Assembly (NCBI GenBank): GCA_021806645.1
Contig: JAJZQX010000003.1
Span: forward strand, 265,486-329,485
Direction: 5' to 3'
DNA: 64,000 bases
From: Myxococcales bacterium
GTDB lineage: Bacteria > Myxococcota > Myxococcia > Myxococcales > Anaeromyxobacteraceae
This document shows positions 11,167-20,719 of the stretch, one piece after another (the first letter of the stretch is position 1; each line of letters opens with the position of its first letter). The position numbers and the translations under genes were made by a program. Under the pieces are notes generated by a model. That model made no database searches. It was not told the DNA's origin and saw only the letters and a list, made by a program, of their open reading frames with translations.

Positions 11167-13488
11167 ATGAGGTTGCGCGCCCCCCTCGTCCCGCTTGGGG
11201 TTGGCTTCCTGCTCGGAGCCACCGCTGGGCTGGCCGATTGGCCAAGCCCTCCGCCCCTCCCGGGGCTGCTCCTGCTCGCCGCCTCCCCCCCGCTGGCACC
11301 CGTAGCCTTCGCCACGGCCGGCTGGCTGGCGACCGAGGCGGCCCGAGCAGCCCAGGAGGGGGTGCCAGGGGCGCCCGTGCAGGTCGAAGGGACCATCCGG
11401 TCGGTCCCATCGCCGATGAGGGAGCGGCTCCGCTACACCCTGGTCGAGCCGAGCGGCCGGCGGCTGGAGCTGGTGACGCCACCCGCCGACTGGCCGCTGG
11501 CGATGGGCGACCGGGTCCGGCTCCTCGTCAGGCTCCGCCGGCCACCCGGCCCACGAAACCCGGGCGCCAGCGACCAGCGCGCCCGGCTCGCGGCGGTCGG
11601 GATCTCGCTGCTCGGCGATGGGTTGCTCCCACCGGTCCGCGTCGCCGCTCCGAGCCCGCTGGCCTGGCTGGAGCGTGGGCGCCAGCGATTCGCCGAGGCC
11701 GCCGACCGGCTGCCGGCCCGGGAGGCCTCCGTCATCCGGGCCATCGGCACCGGCGACCGTGGGGCCCTCGACGCGGCCACCAACGAGTCGTTCGTCCGGA
11801 GCGGCCTGGCCCACGTGCTGGCGGTCTCGGGGCTCCACCTGATCGTGGTGGCGGCGGGCCTCGAGCGGGTGCTGCGCTGGCTCCTGCTCCGCGCCGACCG
11901 GCTGTCCGGACGGCTCGAACCGCGCCGGACCGCCGCGGCCCTCGCCATCCCGGCCACGCTGCTCTACGCCGTGGCCACCGGAGCCGGCTTCTCCGTCATC
12001 CGCGCGGCCGTCGCCGCCGGGGCCGTCTTCGCTGGAACCGTCCTCGACCGGGAGGGCTCGCCCGCCAACGCCCTGGGGCTGGCCGCGCTGGTCTGCCTCG
12101 GCGCCGAGCCGGGCGCCCTGCTCGACCCCTCGCTCCAGCTCTCGCTCGCCTCGGTCGCCGGGCTGGTGTCGCTGGCCGGCCCCCTGCGCGGCGCGCTGCC
12201 GCTGGTACCACCGGCCGCGGGGACCTGGCGCGCGCGGCTGCTCGAACCGCTCCTCTCCGGCCTCTGCGCCACCGTGGCCGCCAGCCTCGCCACCGCGCCG
12301 ATCCTCGCGCTCCAGTTCCGCCGGCTCCCGGCCCTGGGCCTCCTCGCCAACCTGGCCGGGATCCCCATCGGCACCGCGCTCACCGGCACCACCGCGCTGG
12401 CCGCCGTGGTCGCCGCCGCCTCGCCGTGGGCCGCGCAGCCGCTCCTCTGGCTGAGCTGGCCGCTGGCCCGCGCGCTGCTGTTGGTCTCCGACCTCGCGGC
12501 GGCGCCACGCTTCGCCGTGCTCGGCGTCGCCTCTCCCGGTCCCTTCCTCTGCCTGCTGGCCTGCGGCCTCATCCTGCTGGCGCCCCAGTTCACCGGGCGG
12601 GCGCGCTGGCTGGCGGTGGCCGGCTTCGTCGCCTGCCTCGCGCTCCCCGGACCGGTGCGCGCGGCGGCCGCCGCCTCGCGTGGTCAACTGGAGTGGATCG
12701 TGATCTCGGTGGGCCAGGGGGACTCGTCGCTGCTGCGGCTACCCGACGGCTCGGCCGTGCTGATCGACGGAGGCGGGACGTTCACGGGCGGGCCCGACCC
12801 CGGTGCCCGCGACATCGTGCCGCTGCTGCGGGATCTCGGCGTGACGCGGCTGGCGGCGGTGGTGGTCTCGCACCCGCACCCCGACCACGTACTCGGACTG
12901 GCCAGCGTGGCGGCGGCGGTGCCGGTGGAGCGGCTGCTCACCGGCGAGGCGGAGATCCCGGAACCGGCCCAGGTGGCGCTGGCCGCCCTTCCCGCGCCCC
13001 GGCGGCTCCGGCCGGGCGAGGCGTGGGAGCGGGCCGGTGTCCGCTTCGAGGCGGTGGGCGGCCCGCTGGGCGACATGGTGGAGAACGACGCCTCCCTGGT
13101 GCTACGGGTCAGCTTCGGGAGCACCGCCCTGCTCTTCACCGGCGACGTCGAGGCGGCCGGCGAGGCGGCCGCCCTGGCCGGCGGGAGGAACCTGTCCGCC
13201 GACGCCGTGAAGGTGCCCCACCACGGAAGCCGCACCAGCTCCTCCGCCCGGTTCACGGCGGCGGTCCGTCCGCGCTGGGCGGCGGTGAGCGTGGGCGTCG
13301 GAAACCGGTTCGGCTTCCCGCACGCCGACGCGCTGGAGCGCTGGGAGGCGGTCGGCGCCAGCGTGGTCCGGACCGAGGAGGGGGCGCTCCGTTTCCTCTC
13401 CGACGGCGCGGCGGTGCGCCGGGTGGCCGCCGGGACGGTGCTCGACCCCGTGGCGACCTGGCGCGAAGGGCATGGAGGGGCGCGATGA
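11167..13488 (+). CDS. comEC: ComEC/Rec2 competence DNA-uptake channel with metallo-beta-lactamase domain
   Basis: A 773-residue inner-membrane protein that passes single-stranded DNA into the cytoplasm during natural transformation. It has N-terminal TM helices and a short OB-like region (about 75-130). The competence domain (about 190-480) contains SGLHLIVVAAGLERVLRW. The C-terminal metallo-beta-lactamase-like domain (about 510-765) contains VGQGDSSLLRLPDGSAVLID, SHPHPDHVLGL and HHGSRTSSS. The metal ligands are largely present, so the domain may act as the nuclease that degrades the non-transforming strand. Its stop overlaps the ATG of an FHA gene. Confidence 0.95.
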   Translation: MRLRAPLVPLGVGFLLGATAGLADWPSPPPLPGLLLLAASPPLAPVAFATAGWLATEAARAAQEGVPGAPVQVEGTIRSVPSPMRERLRYTLVEPSGRRLELVTPPADWPLAMGDRVRLLVRLRRPPGPRNPGASDQRARLAAVGISLLGDGLLPPVRVAAPSPLAWLERGRQRFAEAADRLPAREASVIRAIGTGDRGALDAATNESFVRSGLAHVLAVSGLHLIVVAAGLERVLRWLLLRADRLSGRLEPRRTAAALAIPATLLYAVATGAGFSVIRAAVAAGAVFAGTVLDREGSPANALGLAALVCLGAEPGALLDPSLQLSLASVAGLVSLAGPLRGALPLVPPAAGTWRARLLEPLLSGLCATVAASLATAPILALQFRRLPALGLLANLAGIPIGTALTGTTALAAVVAAASPWAAQPLLWLSWPLARALLLVSDLAAAPRFAVLGVASPGPFLCLLACGLILLAPQFTGRARWLAVAGFVACLALPGPVRAAAAASRGQLEWIVISVGQGDSSLLRLPDGSAVLIDGGGTFTGGPDPGARDIVPLLRDLGVTRLAAVVVSHPHPDHVLGLASVAAAVPVERLLTGEAEIPEPAQVALAALPAPRRLRPGEAWERAGVRFEAVGGPLGDMVENDASLVLRVSFGSTALLFTGDVEAAGEAAALAGGRNLSADAVKVPHHGSRTSSSARFTAAVRPRWAAVSVGVGNRFGFPHADALERWEAVGASVVRTEEGALRFLSDGAAVRRVAAGTVLDPVATWREGHGGAR

Positions 13489-14018
13489 CGGGCGACCTGA
13501 CCACGGCCGGGGAAGGCCCGCCGGGGATCGGACCGGGGGCCGGCGCGACCCGCCTCGACGCCGGGGCCTTGCTCCGTCGCGCCGCCGCCGGCGGGGCGGA
13601 CCAGGCCGGGCCACACCTCCTGGTCCGTGAGCCGCGCGGGGGTGAGCGGGTGGTGGCGCTGACCGGGGACTGCACGGTCGGGCGCGGGCGCCGGGCGGCG
13701 CTGCGGCTGGCCGACCCGAGCGCCTCGCGCATCCACCTGCGGCTCCAGCTCGACGAGGCGGGCGCGTCGGTCGAGGACCTGGGGTCGCGCAACGGCCTGC
13801 GGGTAAATGGGGGGCGTGCGCGCGGCCGCCGCTGGCTGCGGAGCGGCGACGAGCTGGAGGTCGGCGAGACCCTCCTGCGCTACGTGGACCCGCTGGAGCC
13901 GGCCGGGGCCGCACCGGAACCGCCGGTGACGAGGCGTCGCCCGCCACCGCCCGCGGCGTTGCTGGCGGTGGCGTCGGGCCTGCTCGCCGCGGCCTCCGTG
14001 GCGCTGGTGCTGAGTTGA
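13485..14018 (+). CDS. FHA-domain protein with C-terminal membrane anchor
   Basis: A 177-residue protein with a forkhead-associated domain at about residues 45-130. The phosphothreonine-binding signature is complete: TVGRGRRAALRLADPSASRIH (Gly-Arg, Ser, His) and DLGSRNGLRVNG (Asn-Gly). The C-terminus is one hydrophobic helix (ALLAVASGLLAAASVALVLS), so the FHA domain is tethered to the membrane facing the cytoplasm. A GGAGG sequence precedes the ATG, which overlaps the comEC stop as ATGA, so the two are translationally coupled. It presumably reads a Ser/Thr kinase mark; the partner is unknown. Confidence 0.88.
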   Translation: MTGDLTTAGEGPPGIGPGAGATRLDAGALLRRAAAGGADQAGPHLLVREPRGGERVVALTGDCTVGRGRRAALRLADPSASRIHLRLQLDEAGASVEDLGSRNGLRVNGGRARGRRWLRSGDELEVGETLLRYVDPLEPAGAAPEPPVTRRRPPPPAALLAVASGLLAAASVALVLS

Positions 14019-14029
14019 GCGAAGCAGCG

Positions 14030-15895
14030 CTACTGCGCACCGAACTGCTCGGCCCGCTTGCGCGCCGTCTCGCGGAGTTCGGGCCGGACGTCGTTGGCGT
14101 CGCTCCTGGCGTATCGGGAGTAGTACTCGCCGGCCCTCGGATCATCCAGGTGACGGTAGGTCTCGGCCAGCCCGTATAGCGGCGTGGCCAGCTGGGGCAC
14201 CAGCACCAGCGCCGTCTCGTAGTCGCGGGCCGCCTCCAGGTACCGCCCCAGCCCGTAGAAGGCCGTGGCGCGCGCCGAGATGGCGACGCCCATCTGGGGC
14301 GAGAGCTCGAGCGCCCGGTCGAGCTCGATGACGGCCCCCTTGAAGTCGCGGGCGCCGATCATGGTGAGTGCGTTCCGGTAGAGGCGCGACGCCTCCGGCT
14401 GGGCGGACGCGGCCGGCGAGGCAGGCGCCACGGCGTTGGTCACCCCGGCGCCGGCAGCCGCCTGGTTGACGTCGGGTGGCGGCCCGCCCACGTCGTCGGT
14501 GAGCCGGTAGACCATCTGCGAAGGAGGCCGGGGCACGGCCGAGGCCGGTGGCGGCACGATGGCGGTGACCACGGGCGCCGGGGGCGGTGCAACCGGAGCC
14601 GGATTGGCCAGCTCGGCCATGAGCTTCCGCGCCTCGCCGTTGTCCGGGTCGAACTCGAGCGCCTGCGCCAGCTGCTGGTCGGCCTGCTCCCTGTGGCCGA
14701 GCTTCGCATAGGCGCGCGCCAGCTTGACGCGCGCTACCGCGCTGGTCGGGTCGAGGTAGACGGCGTCCTGGTAGGCGAAGAGCGCCGGGCGGTACTCACC
14801 GGAGAGGAAGGCCCGATCGCCCGCGCCCAGCTTCTCGATGAGCGCACGCGTCGGCGCGGCGGGGGTGCGAGGCGCCAGGGCCGGCGCGGCCGCGACCAGC
14901 GTGGGCGCGACGGGCGGCGGCGGGCCTGGTGTCGGAATGGCGGCGGGCGCCGGAGGGAGCATCGTGACCGGCGCGGCCGGCGCCGCCACGATTGGCGAGG
15001 CTCGAGGCGTGTCGGTCGAGGCCGGTGCCGAAGGAGTCGCGGTCCTGGGCGCGGTCGCAGGCGCCGCATGAGGTGCCGTCGCAGGTGCCGTCGCAGGTGC
15101 CGTCGCAGGTGCCGCCGCAGGTGCCGTCGCAGGTGCCGTCGGAGGTACCGCCGCAGGTGCCGTCGGGGCCGATGTCGGAGGCGCGACCACCTGGACCGGC
15201 TTCGGGGCCGCCGGCGCCGCGGGAGAAGCCGACGCGGCACTGCCCGCTGTCGCGCCGGTCACGACCGCCGCGGTCGTGGCCGCCGCGGCCGTGACGGCTG
15301 GAGCGACCGGCACTGCCGCCGCGCCCACGGCGGCCGAAGCGGCCGGAGCCGCGGGGCTGCCGCTCCTCAGCTCCGCCTGCGCCGCACGGGCCTTCTCCAC
15401 CCACGGCGCCTGGGCCGGCGTGGTCCTCGCGAGGTCGATGAAGAGCTGGTACTGGGCGATGGCCGCGTCCCGGTTTCCCAGCGCGCGCTGCGACTCGGCC
15501 AGGCCGTAGTGGCCGTCGGCATCGGTGGGGCGCAGCTTGACGTACTTCTCGTAGGCGGCCCGTGCCTTCTCGTGGTCGCCGGACCGGCGCGCCGCGAAGG
15601 CGAGGTTGTACCAGGCCAGCGCGTAGGTCGGGTCGATCTCGACGGCGTACCCGAACGACTCGACGGCCCTGGCCGTCTGCCTGGTGGCGAAGTAGAGCTC
15701 GCCCAGCCCTTCGTGGACCTCGGCGTAGCTGCCGTCGAGCTTGAGCGCCGCCTGGTAGGACTTGATGGCGCCGTCGACGTCGCCACCCTTGCGAAGCCGG
15801 TCGCCCTGCTCCTTCTGGGCGCGCGCCTCCGGCGTCGTCGCCGCGAAGGCGTCCGGCGCCGCGAGCACGAGGAGCGCGAGGAGTATGGAACGCAT
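14030..15895 (-). CDS. exported TPR-repeat protein with Ala/Pro/Thr-rich linker
   Basis: A 621-residue secreted protein. The signal peptide is at residues 1-18 (MRSILLALLVLAAPDAFA). A first block of TPRs (about 20-170) includes GDVDGAIKSYQAALKLDGSY and YALAWYNLAFAARRSGDHEK. A low-complexity linker (about 190-350) contains PATA repeats. Further TPRs follow in the second half (LAQALEFDPDNGEARKLMAE; GVAISARATAFYGLGRYLEA). Such proteins scaffold periplasmic or envelope complexes. The ATG at 15895 is preceded by GGGAGA and opens the signal peptide. It starts 36 bp after purA on the same strand. Confidence 0.85.
   Translation of the reverse strand: MRSILLALLVLAAPDAFAATTPEARAQKEQGDRLRKGGDVDGAIKSYQAALKLDGSYAEVHEGLGELYFATRQTARAVESFGYAVEIDPTYALAWYNLAFAARRSGDHEKARAAYEKYVKLRPTDADGHYGLAESQRALGNRDAAIAQYQLFIDLARTTPAQAPWVEKARAAQAELRSGSPAAPAASAAVGAAAVPVAPAVTAAAATTAAVVTGATAGSAASASPAAPAAPKPVQVVAPPTSAPTAPAAVPPTAPATAPAAAPATAPATAPATAPHAAPATAPRTATPSAPASTDTPRASPIVAAPAAPVTMLPPAPAAIPTPGPPPPVAPTLVAAAPALAPRTPAAPTRALIEKLGAGDRAFLSGEYRPALFAYQDAVYLDPTSAVARVKLARAYAKLGHREQADQQLAQALEFDPDNGEARKLMAELANPAPVAPPPAPVVTAIVPPPASAVPRPPSQMVYRLTDDVGGPPPDVNQAAAGAGVTNAVAPASPAASAQPEASRLYRNALTMIGARDFKGAVIELDRALELSPQMGVAISARATAFYGLGRYLEAARDYETALVLVPQLATPLYGLAETYRHLDDPRAGEYYSRYARSDANDVRPELRETARKRAEQFGAQ
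15072..15167 (-). repeat. 12-bp tandem repeat coding for PATA units
   Basis: Eight copies of a 12-bp unit (plus-strand consensus GGTGCCGTCGCA) encode the PATA linker of the TPR protein. Copy number can change without breaking the frame. Confidence 0.9.
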
Positions 15896-15931
15896 GAAGG
15901 CAGTCTCCCGCGAGCGAGGCGTGTGGAGCAC

Positions 15932-17335
<1,404 letters not shown>

Positions 17336-18349
17336 CTAGCGACGAGGTGCCGCGCGGCGCGGCCTGGCGGTGGCCGCCCGCTCCAGCGCCTGGGTGGCGA
17401 ACTCCAGGTCAATGCCGAAGCCGATGGCCGGCCCGGGCCGGCCAAACCGGCCGAGCAACTGGTCGTACCGGCCGCCGGTCGCCACCGCGGCCCCCGCCCC
17501 CGGCGCGTAGCCGGCGAAGGTGAGCCCGGTGTAGTAGCCCAGCCCCCTGGCCTCGCCGAGATCGACCGCCACCTCGCCCAGCCCCTGCCGCCTGGCCAGC
17601 TTGAGGGCGGCCTCCACCTCGGCCAGCGCCGGGCCACAGCCCGGCACGGTGCGCGCGAAGACCCGAGCCCGCTTCAAGGCGCCGTCCCCGTAGAGCCCCG
17701 CCAGCCGCGGCAGGGCGTGGCGCGCCGAGACGGCCCCCCGCCCCTTGGCGGCCAGGGCCGTCAGCACCCCCTCGTCCTTTCGGGCCAGCGCGTCCCAGGC
17801 CTCGGCCAGCGCCTTCTTCGGCAGGCCGGCCGCCTCGATGGCCGCGGCCGCGAAGCGGGCGTGCCCCACCTCGATGACCGCCTGGCCCAGCCCGACACTG
17901 TCCAGCGCCTTGGCCAGCACCAGCAGCGCCTCGGCGTCGTACCTGGCGCCGCCGGCCCCCAGCAGCTCCACCCCGGCCTGGTAGACCTCGCGCGGCCGGC
18001 CCGCCCGAGCCTCTCGCGCGCGCAGCACCGGGCCGTCGTAGCAGAGCCGGGCCGGCGACGGCAGCGCGTCGGGGCGGGAGGCGTAGAGCCGGGCGATCTG
18101 CGGCGTGATGTCGGGCCGGATGGCCACCACCTCGCCCGAGCCCGGCTCGACGAACTTCATCACGTCGGCCAGGGCCGACGCCGAGAGGCCGCGCTCCACC
18201 ACGTCGAGCCGCTCCAGCGTCGGCAGGAAGAGCCGCCGGTAGCCGAAGCTGGCGAAGACCTGCTGTAGCCGCCCCGAGAGCTCGGCCAGGTGGGCCGAGT
18301 GGTCGGGGAGCAGGTCGCGCAGGCCGGTGGGGAGCGAGAGGTCGAGCAT
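17336..18349 (-). CDS. hisZ: ATP phosphoribosyltransferase regulatory subunit
   Basis: HisZ is a catalytically inactive HisRS paralogue that activates short-form HisG at the first step of histidine synthesis. The 337 residues contain the class II fold motifs PTGLRDLLPDHSAHLAEL (residues about 7-24) and FVEPGSGEVVAIRPDITPQI. RARGLGYYTGLTFAGYAPG-like sequence and ATGGRYDQLLGRFG follow near the end. It lacks the C-terminal anticodon-binding domain of HisRS, and its length fits HisZ. No hisG is in the window. It starts 13 bp downstream of serA. Confidence 0.93.
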   Translation of the reverse strand: MLDLSLPTGLRDLLPDHSAHLAELSGRLQQVFASFGYRRLFLPTLERLDVVERGLSASALADVMKFVEPGSGEVVAIRPDITPQIARLYASRPDALPSPARLCYDGPVLRAREARAGRPREVYQAGVELLGAGGARYDAEALLVLAKALDSVGLGQAVIEVGHARFAAAAIEAAGLPKKALAEAWDALARKDEGVLTALAAKGRGAVSARHALPRLAGLYGDGALKRARVFARTVPGCGPALAEVEAALKLARRQGLGEVAVDLGEARGLGYYTGLTFAGYAPGAGAAVATGGRYDQLLGRFGRPGPAIGFGIDLEFATQALERAATARPRRAAPRR

Positions 18350-18362
18350 GGAGCCCCGGGCG

Positions 18363-19946
18363 TCAGAGGGTGATGGCCCTCACCGTCCGGACGTGCGGCA
18401 GGGCCTTCACCCTGGCCAGCAGCTCCGCGGTGGGGGTCGAGTCGATGTTGAGGAAGGCGAAGGCCCGGGTCCGGTCGTCGTTGCGCGAGAGCGAGATGCG
18501 GGCGATGTTGACGCCGGCGGCGCCCAGCGTGGTGCCGAGGTTGCCCACCACGCCGGGGGCGTCGTCGTTCTCGCAGAGCAGGATCTGCCCCTCGGGCACC
18601 GCCTCGAGCCGGAAGGCGCCGACCCGGACGATGCGCGCCTCGGCCTTGCCGTAGACGGTGCCGGCCACGGTGGCCTCTCCCCCCTGCCCCCGCACCGTCA
18701 CGGTGAGGAGCCCGGCGTAGTCCTGCGAGGCGGTCACCCGCTCCTCGCGGATGGTGAGCCCGCGCTCGCGGGCCAGCTCCGGGGCGCTCACCTCGTTGAC
18801 CGGCGTCTCGCTGGAGTGGCGCAGCAGGCCGACCAGCACGCGGCTGGCGAGCGGCCGGGCCGGGGCGCCGGCCAGGTCGCCGGCCAGCGAGACCACCACC
18901 TCGGTCGGCCCGGCCGGCACCAGCTGGCAGGCCAGGGCCCCCAGCTTCTCGGCCAGCGGCAGGTAAGGACCGAGCTGCGCCAGCACCTCGGCCGGCACGC
19001 TGGCGACGTTGACGGCGTTCTTGACCACGCCGGTCTCGAGGTAGGCCGCCAGCTGCTCGGCGACGGCGACCGCCACGGCGGCCTGGGCCTCCTCCGTGGA
19101 GGCGCCCAGGTGTGGCGTCAGCACCACGTTGTCGAGCTTGAAGAGCGGGTGGTCGGCCGGGGCCGGCTCCTGCTCGAAGACGTCGAGCGCCGCGCCGCCG
19201 AGCCGGCCGGCGGCGAGCGCCGCGGCCAGGGCCGTCTCGTCTACGATGCCGCCACGGGCGCAGTTGACCAGCAGCGCGGTCGGCTTCATGCGCGCCAGCG
19301 TGGTCGCGTTGATCATGTGGCGGGTCTGCTCGGTGAGCGGGACGTGGAGCGAGATGACGTCGGCCTCGTCCCAGAGCTCGTCGAGCGCCACCAGCCGCAC
19401 GCCCAGCTTGGCGGCCGCCTCGGGCGAGATGAACGGGTCGTAGGCGACCACCTTCATCTTCAGCGAGAGGCAGCGATCCACCAGGATCGAGCCGATGTTG
19501 CCGATCCCGACCACGCCGAGCGTCTTGCCCGCCAGCTCGCGCCCCTGGAACTTCCTCTTCTCCCACTTGCCCGCCTTGACGCTGGCCGTGGCGGCGGCGA
19601 CGTGGCGGGAGAGCGAGAGGATCATCGCCAGCGCCAGCTCGGCCACCGTGGTGGCGGAGCCGCCCGGCGTGTTCATCACCACCACGCCCTTGCGCGTGGC
19701 CGCCGGCAGGTCGACGTTGTCGACGCCGACGCCGGCCCGCCCGACCACCTTGAGCCGCGTGGCCGCGTCGATCACCCTGGCCGTCACCTTGGTGGCGCTC
19801 CGCACCGCCAGCCCGTCGTACTGGCCGATGATGGCCAGCAGCTCGTCCGGCTTGAGCCCGACCTTGACGTCCACCTCCAGCCCGGCGCTGCGGAGGATGG
19901 CGACGGCTTCGGGCGACAGGTCGTCGGCGACCAGGACACGGGACAT
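18363..19946 (-). CDS. serA: D-3-phosphoglycerate dehydrogenase
   Basis: Oxidises 3-phosphoglycerate to 3-phosphohydroxypyruvate, the first step of serine synthesis. At 527 residues it is the long form. It has a catalytic and NAD domain (residues 1-310), with GVVGIGNIGSILVDRC as dinucleotide motif, NCARGGIVDE (catalytic Arg) and HLGASTEEAQ (catalytic His). An intervening ASB domain (about 320-450) and a C-terminal ACT domain (about 455-527, LLCENDDAPGVVGNLGTTLG) for serine feedback follow. The start at 19946 follows an AGGAG sequence and gives MSRVLVADDL. It lies between a TetR gene and hisZ on the same strand and feeds the glycine/serine metabolism also served by the gcv operon. Confidence 0.97.
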   Translation of the reverse strand: MSRVLVADDLSPEAVAILRSAGLEVDVKVGLKPDELLAIIGQYDGLAVRSATKVTARVIDAATRLKVVGRAGVGVDNVDLPAATRKGVVVMNTPGGSATTVAELALAMILSLSRHVAAATASVKAGKWEKRKFQGRELAGKTLGVVGIGNIGSILVDRCLSLKMKVVAYDPFISPEAAAKLGVRLVALDELWDEADVISLHVPLTEQTRHMINATTLARMKPTALLVNCARGGIVDETALAAALAAGRLGGAALDVFEQEPAPADHPLFKLDNVVLTPHLGASTEEAQAAVAVAVAEQLAAYLETGVVKNAVNVASVPAEVLAQLGPYLPLAEKLGALACQLVPAGPTEVVVSLAGDLAGAPARPLASRVLVGLLRHSSETPVNEVSAPELARERGLTIREERVTASQDYAGLLTVTVRGQGGEATVAGTVYGKAEARIVRVGAFRLEAVPEGQILLCENDDAPGVVGNLGTTLGAAGVNIARISLSRNDDRTRAFAFLNIDSTPTAELLARVKALPHVRTVRAITL

Positions 19947-19978
19947 GGGGGTTGCTCCTGACGTGAGGGCCCCCATTC

Positions 19979-20647
19979 CTAACCGGCGCGTCGATCCTGC
20001 GCACGCACTCCCGCCAGCACCATGGCGACCAGCTGCCCCTTCACCACGTCGATCTGCTCTTCGGGCGGCCCGACCGGCCGCACCAGCCCGACCACCAGCC
20101 CGGTCACGGTCATCTCCAGCGCCCCGAGGATGCCGGTCGCGGCCAGCACCGGCTCGATGTCGTCGCGCAGCTCTCCCGTCTCCTGCCCCGCCTTCACCAC
20201 GTCGGCGAGGATCCGGACGGCGATGAAGAAGGTCTCCGGGGTCGACCCGGAGCGGAGCACCCTGGGCGTGCGCGCCACCTCGAGGATGAGGACGCGGACC
20301 GCCGTGGGGGCGGTCTTGAAGACGTCGAGCACGAAGCCGAGCACTCCGGAGATCTTGTCGCTGGCGGTCCCGGGCCCTTCCTGGATGGCCTTCAGCGCCG
20401 CCAGCAGGATGGCCCACTGCTCGGCGAAGACGCTCTCCAGCAGTTCGTCCTTGTTCTTGAAGTAGTGGTAGACGAGCCCGTAGGCGACGCCGGCGCCGCG
20501 GGCCACGTCGGCGATGCGGCACCCGTGATAGCCCTTCTCGGCGAAGACCCGCACCGCGGCGTGCAGGATGGCGCGCCGCTTCTCCGGCTCCGGCGCGTCG
20601 GGCGGCAGGCGGTGCGGCGTGGCTCGGGGCGAGCGGGGGGACGTCAC
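19979..20647 (-). CDS. TetR/AcrR-family transcriptional regulator
   Basis: A 222-residue repressor-type protein. The N-terminal helix-turn-helix (residues about 22-68) reads AILHAAVRVFAEKGYHGCRI and AYGLVYHYFKNKDELLESVF, a textbook TetR DNA-binding domain. The rest is a helical ligand domain resembling the FadR-like group, so an acyl-CoA or lipid ligand is possible but unproven. It uses a GTG start preceded by GGAG. A promoter is visible upstream, and serA starts 32 bp downstream on the same strand, so they may share a transcript. Confidence 0.9.
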   Translation of the reverse strand: MTSPRSPRATPHRLPPDAPEPEKRRAILHAAVRVFAEKGYHGCRIADVARGAGVAYGLVYHYFKNKDELLESVFAEQWAILLAALKAIQEGPGTASDKISGVLGFVLDVFKTAPTAVRVLILEVARTPRVLRSGSTPETFFIAVRILADVVKAGQETGELRDDIEPVLAATGILGALEMTVTGLVVGLVRPVGPPEEQIDVVKGQLVAMVLAGVRAQDRRAG

Positions 20648-20672
20648 GGTTGCTCCGGGTTGGACTGGCCCG

Positions 20673-20701
20673 TTTGTAGCAGAAGGCCCGCCGCGCCGGA
20701 A
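20673..20701 (-). promoter_or_regulatory. putative promoter of the TetR gene
   Basis: TTCCGG (20696-20701) and TACAAA (20673-20678), read on the minus strand, are spaced by 17 bp and lie about 25 bp before the GTG start. Confidence 0.4.
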
Positions 20702-20719
20702 GCGGGACGCCGGGCCCGC

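Noticed and set aside
15072..15167. CRISPR-like array
   Set aside because: The repeats are contiguous 12-bp coding units without spacers, inside a protein linker.
17336..18349. Histidyl-tRNA synthetase
   Set aside because: The protein is too short, lacks the anticodon-binding domain, and its length and context fit HisZ.
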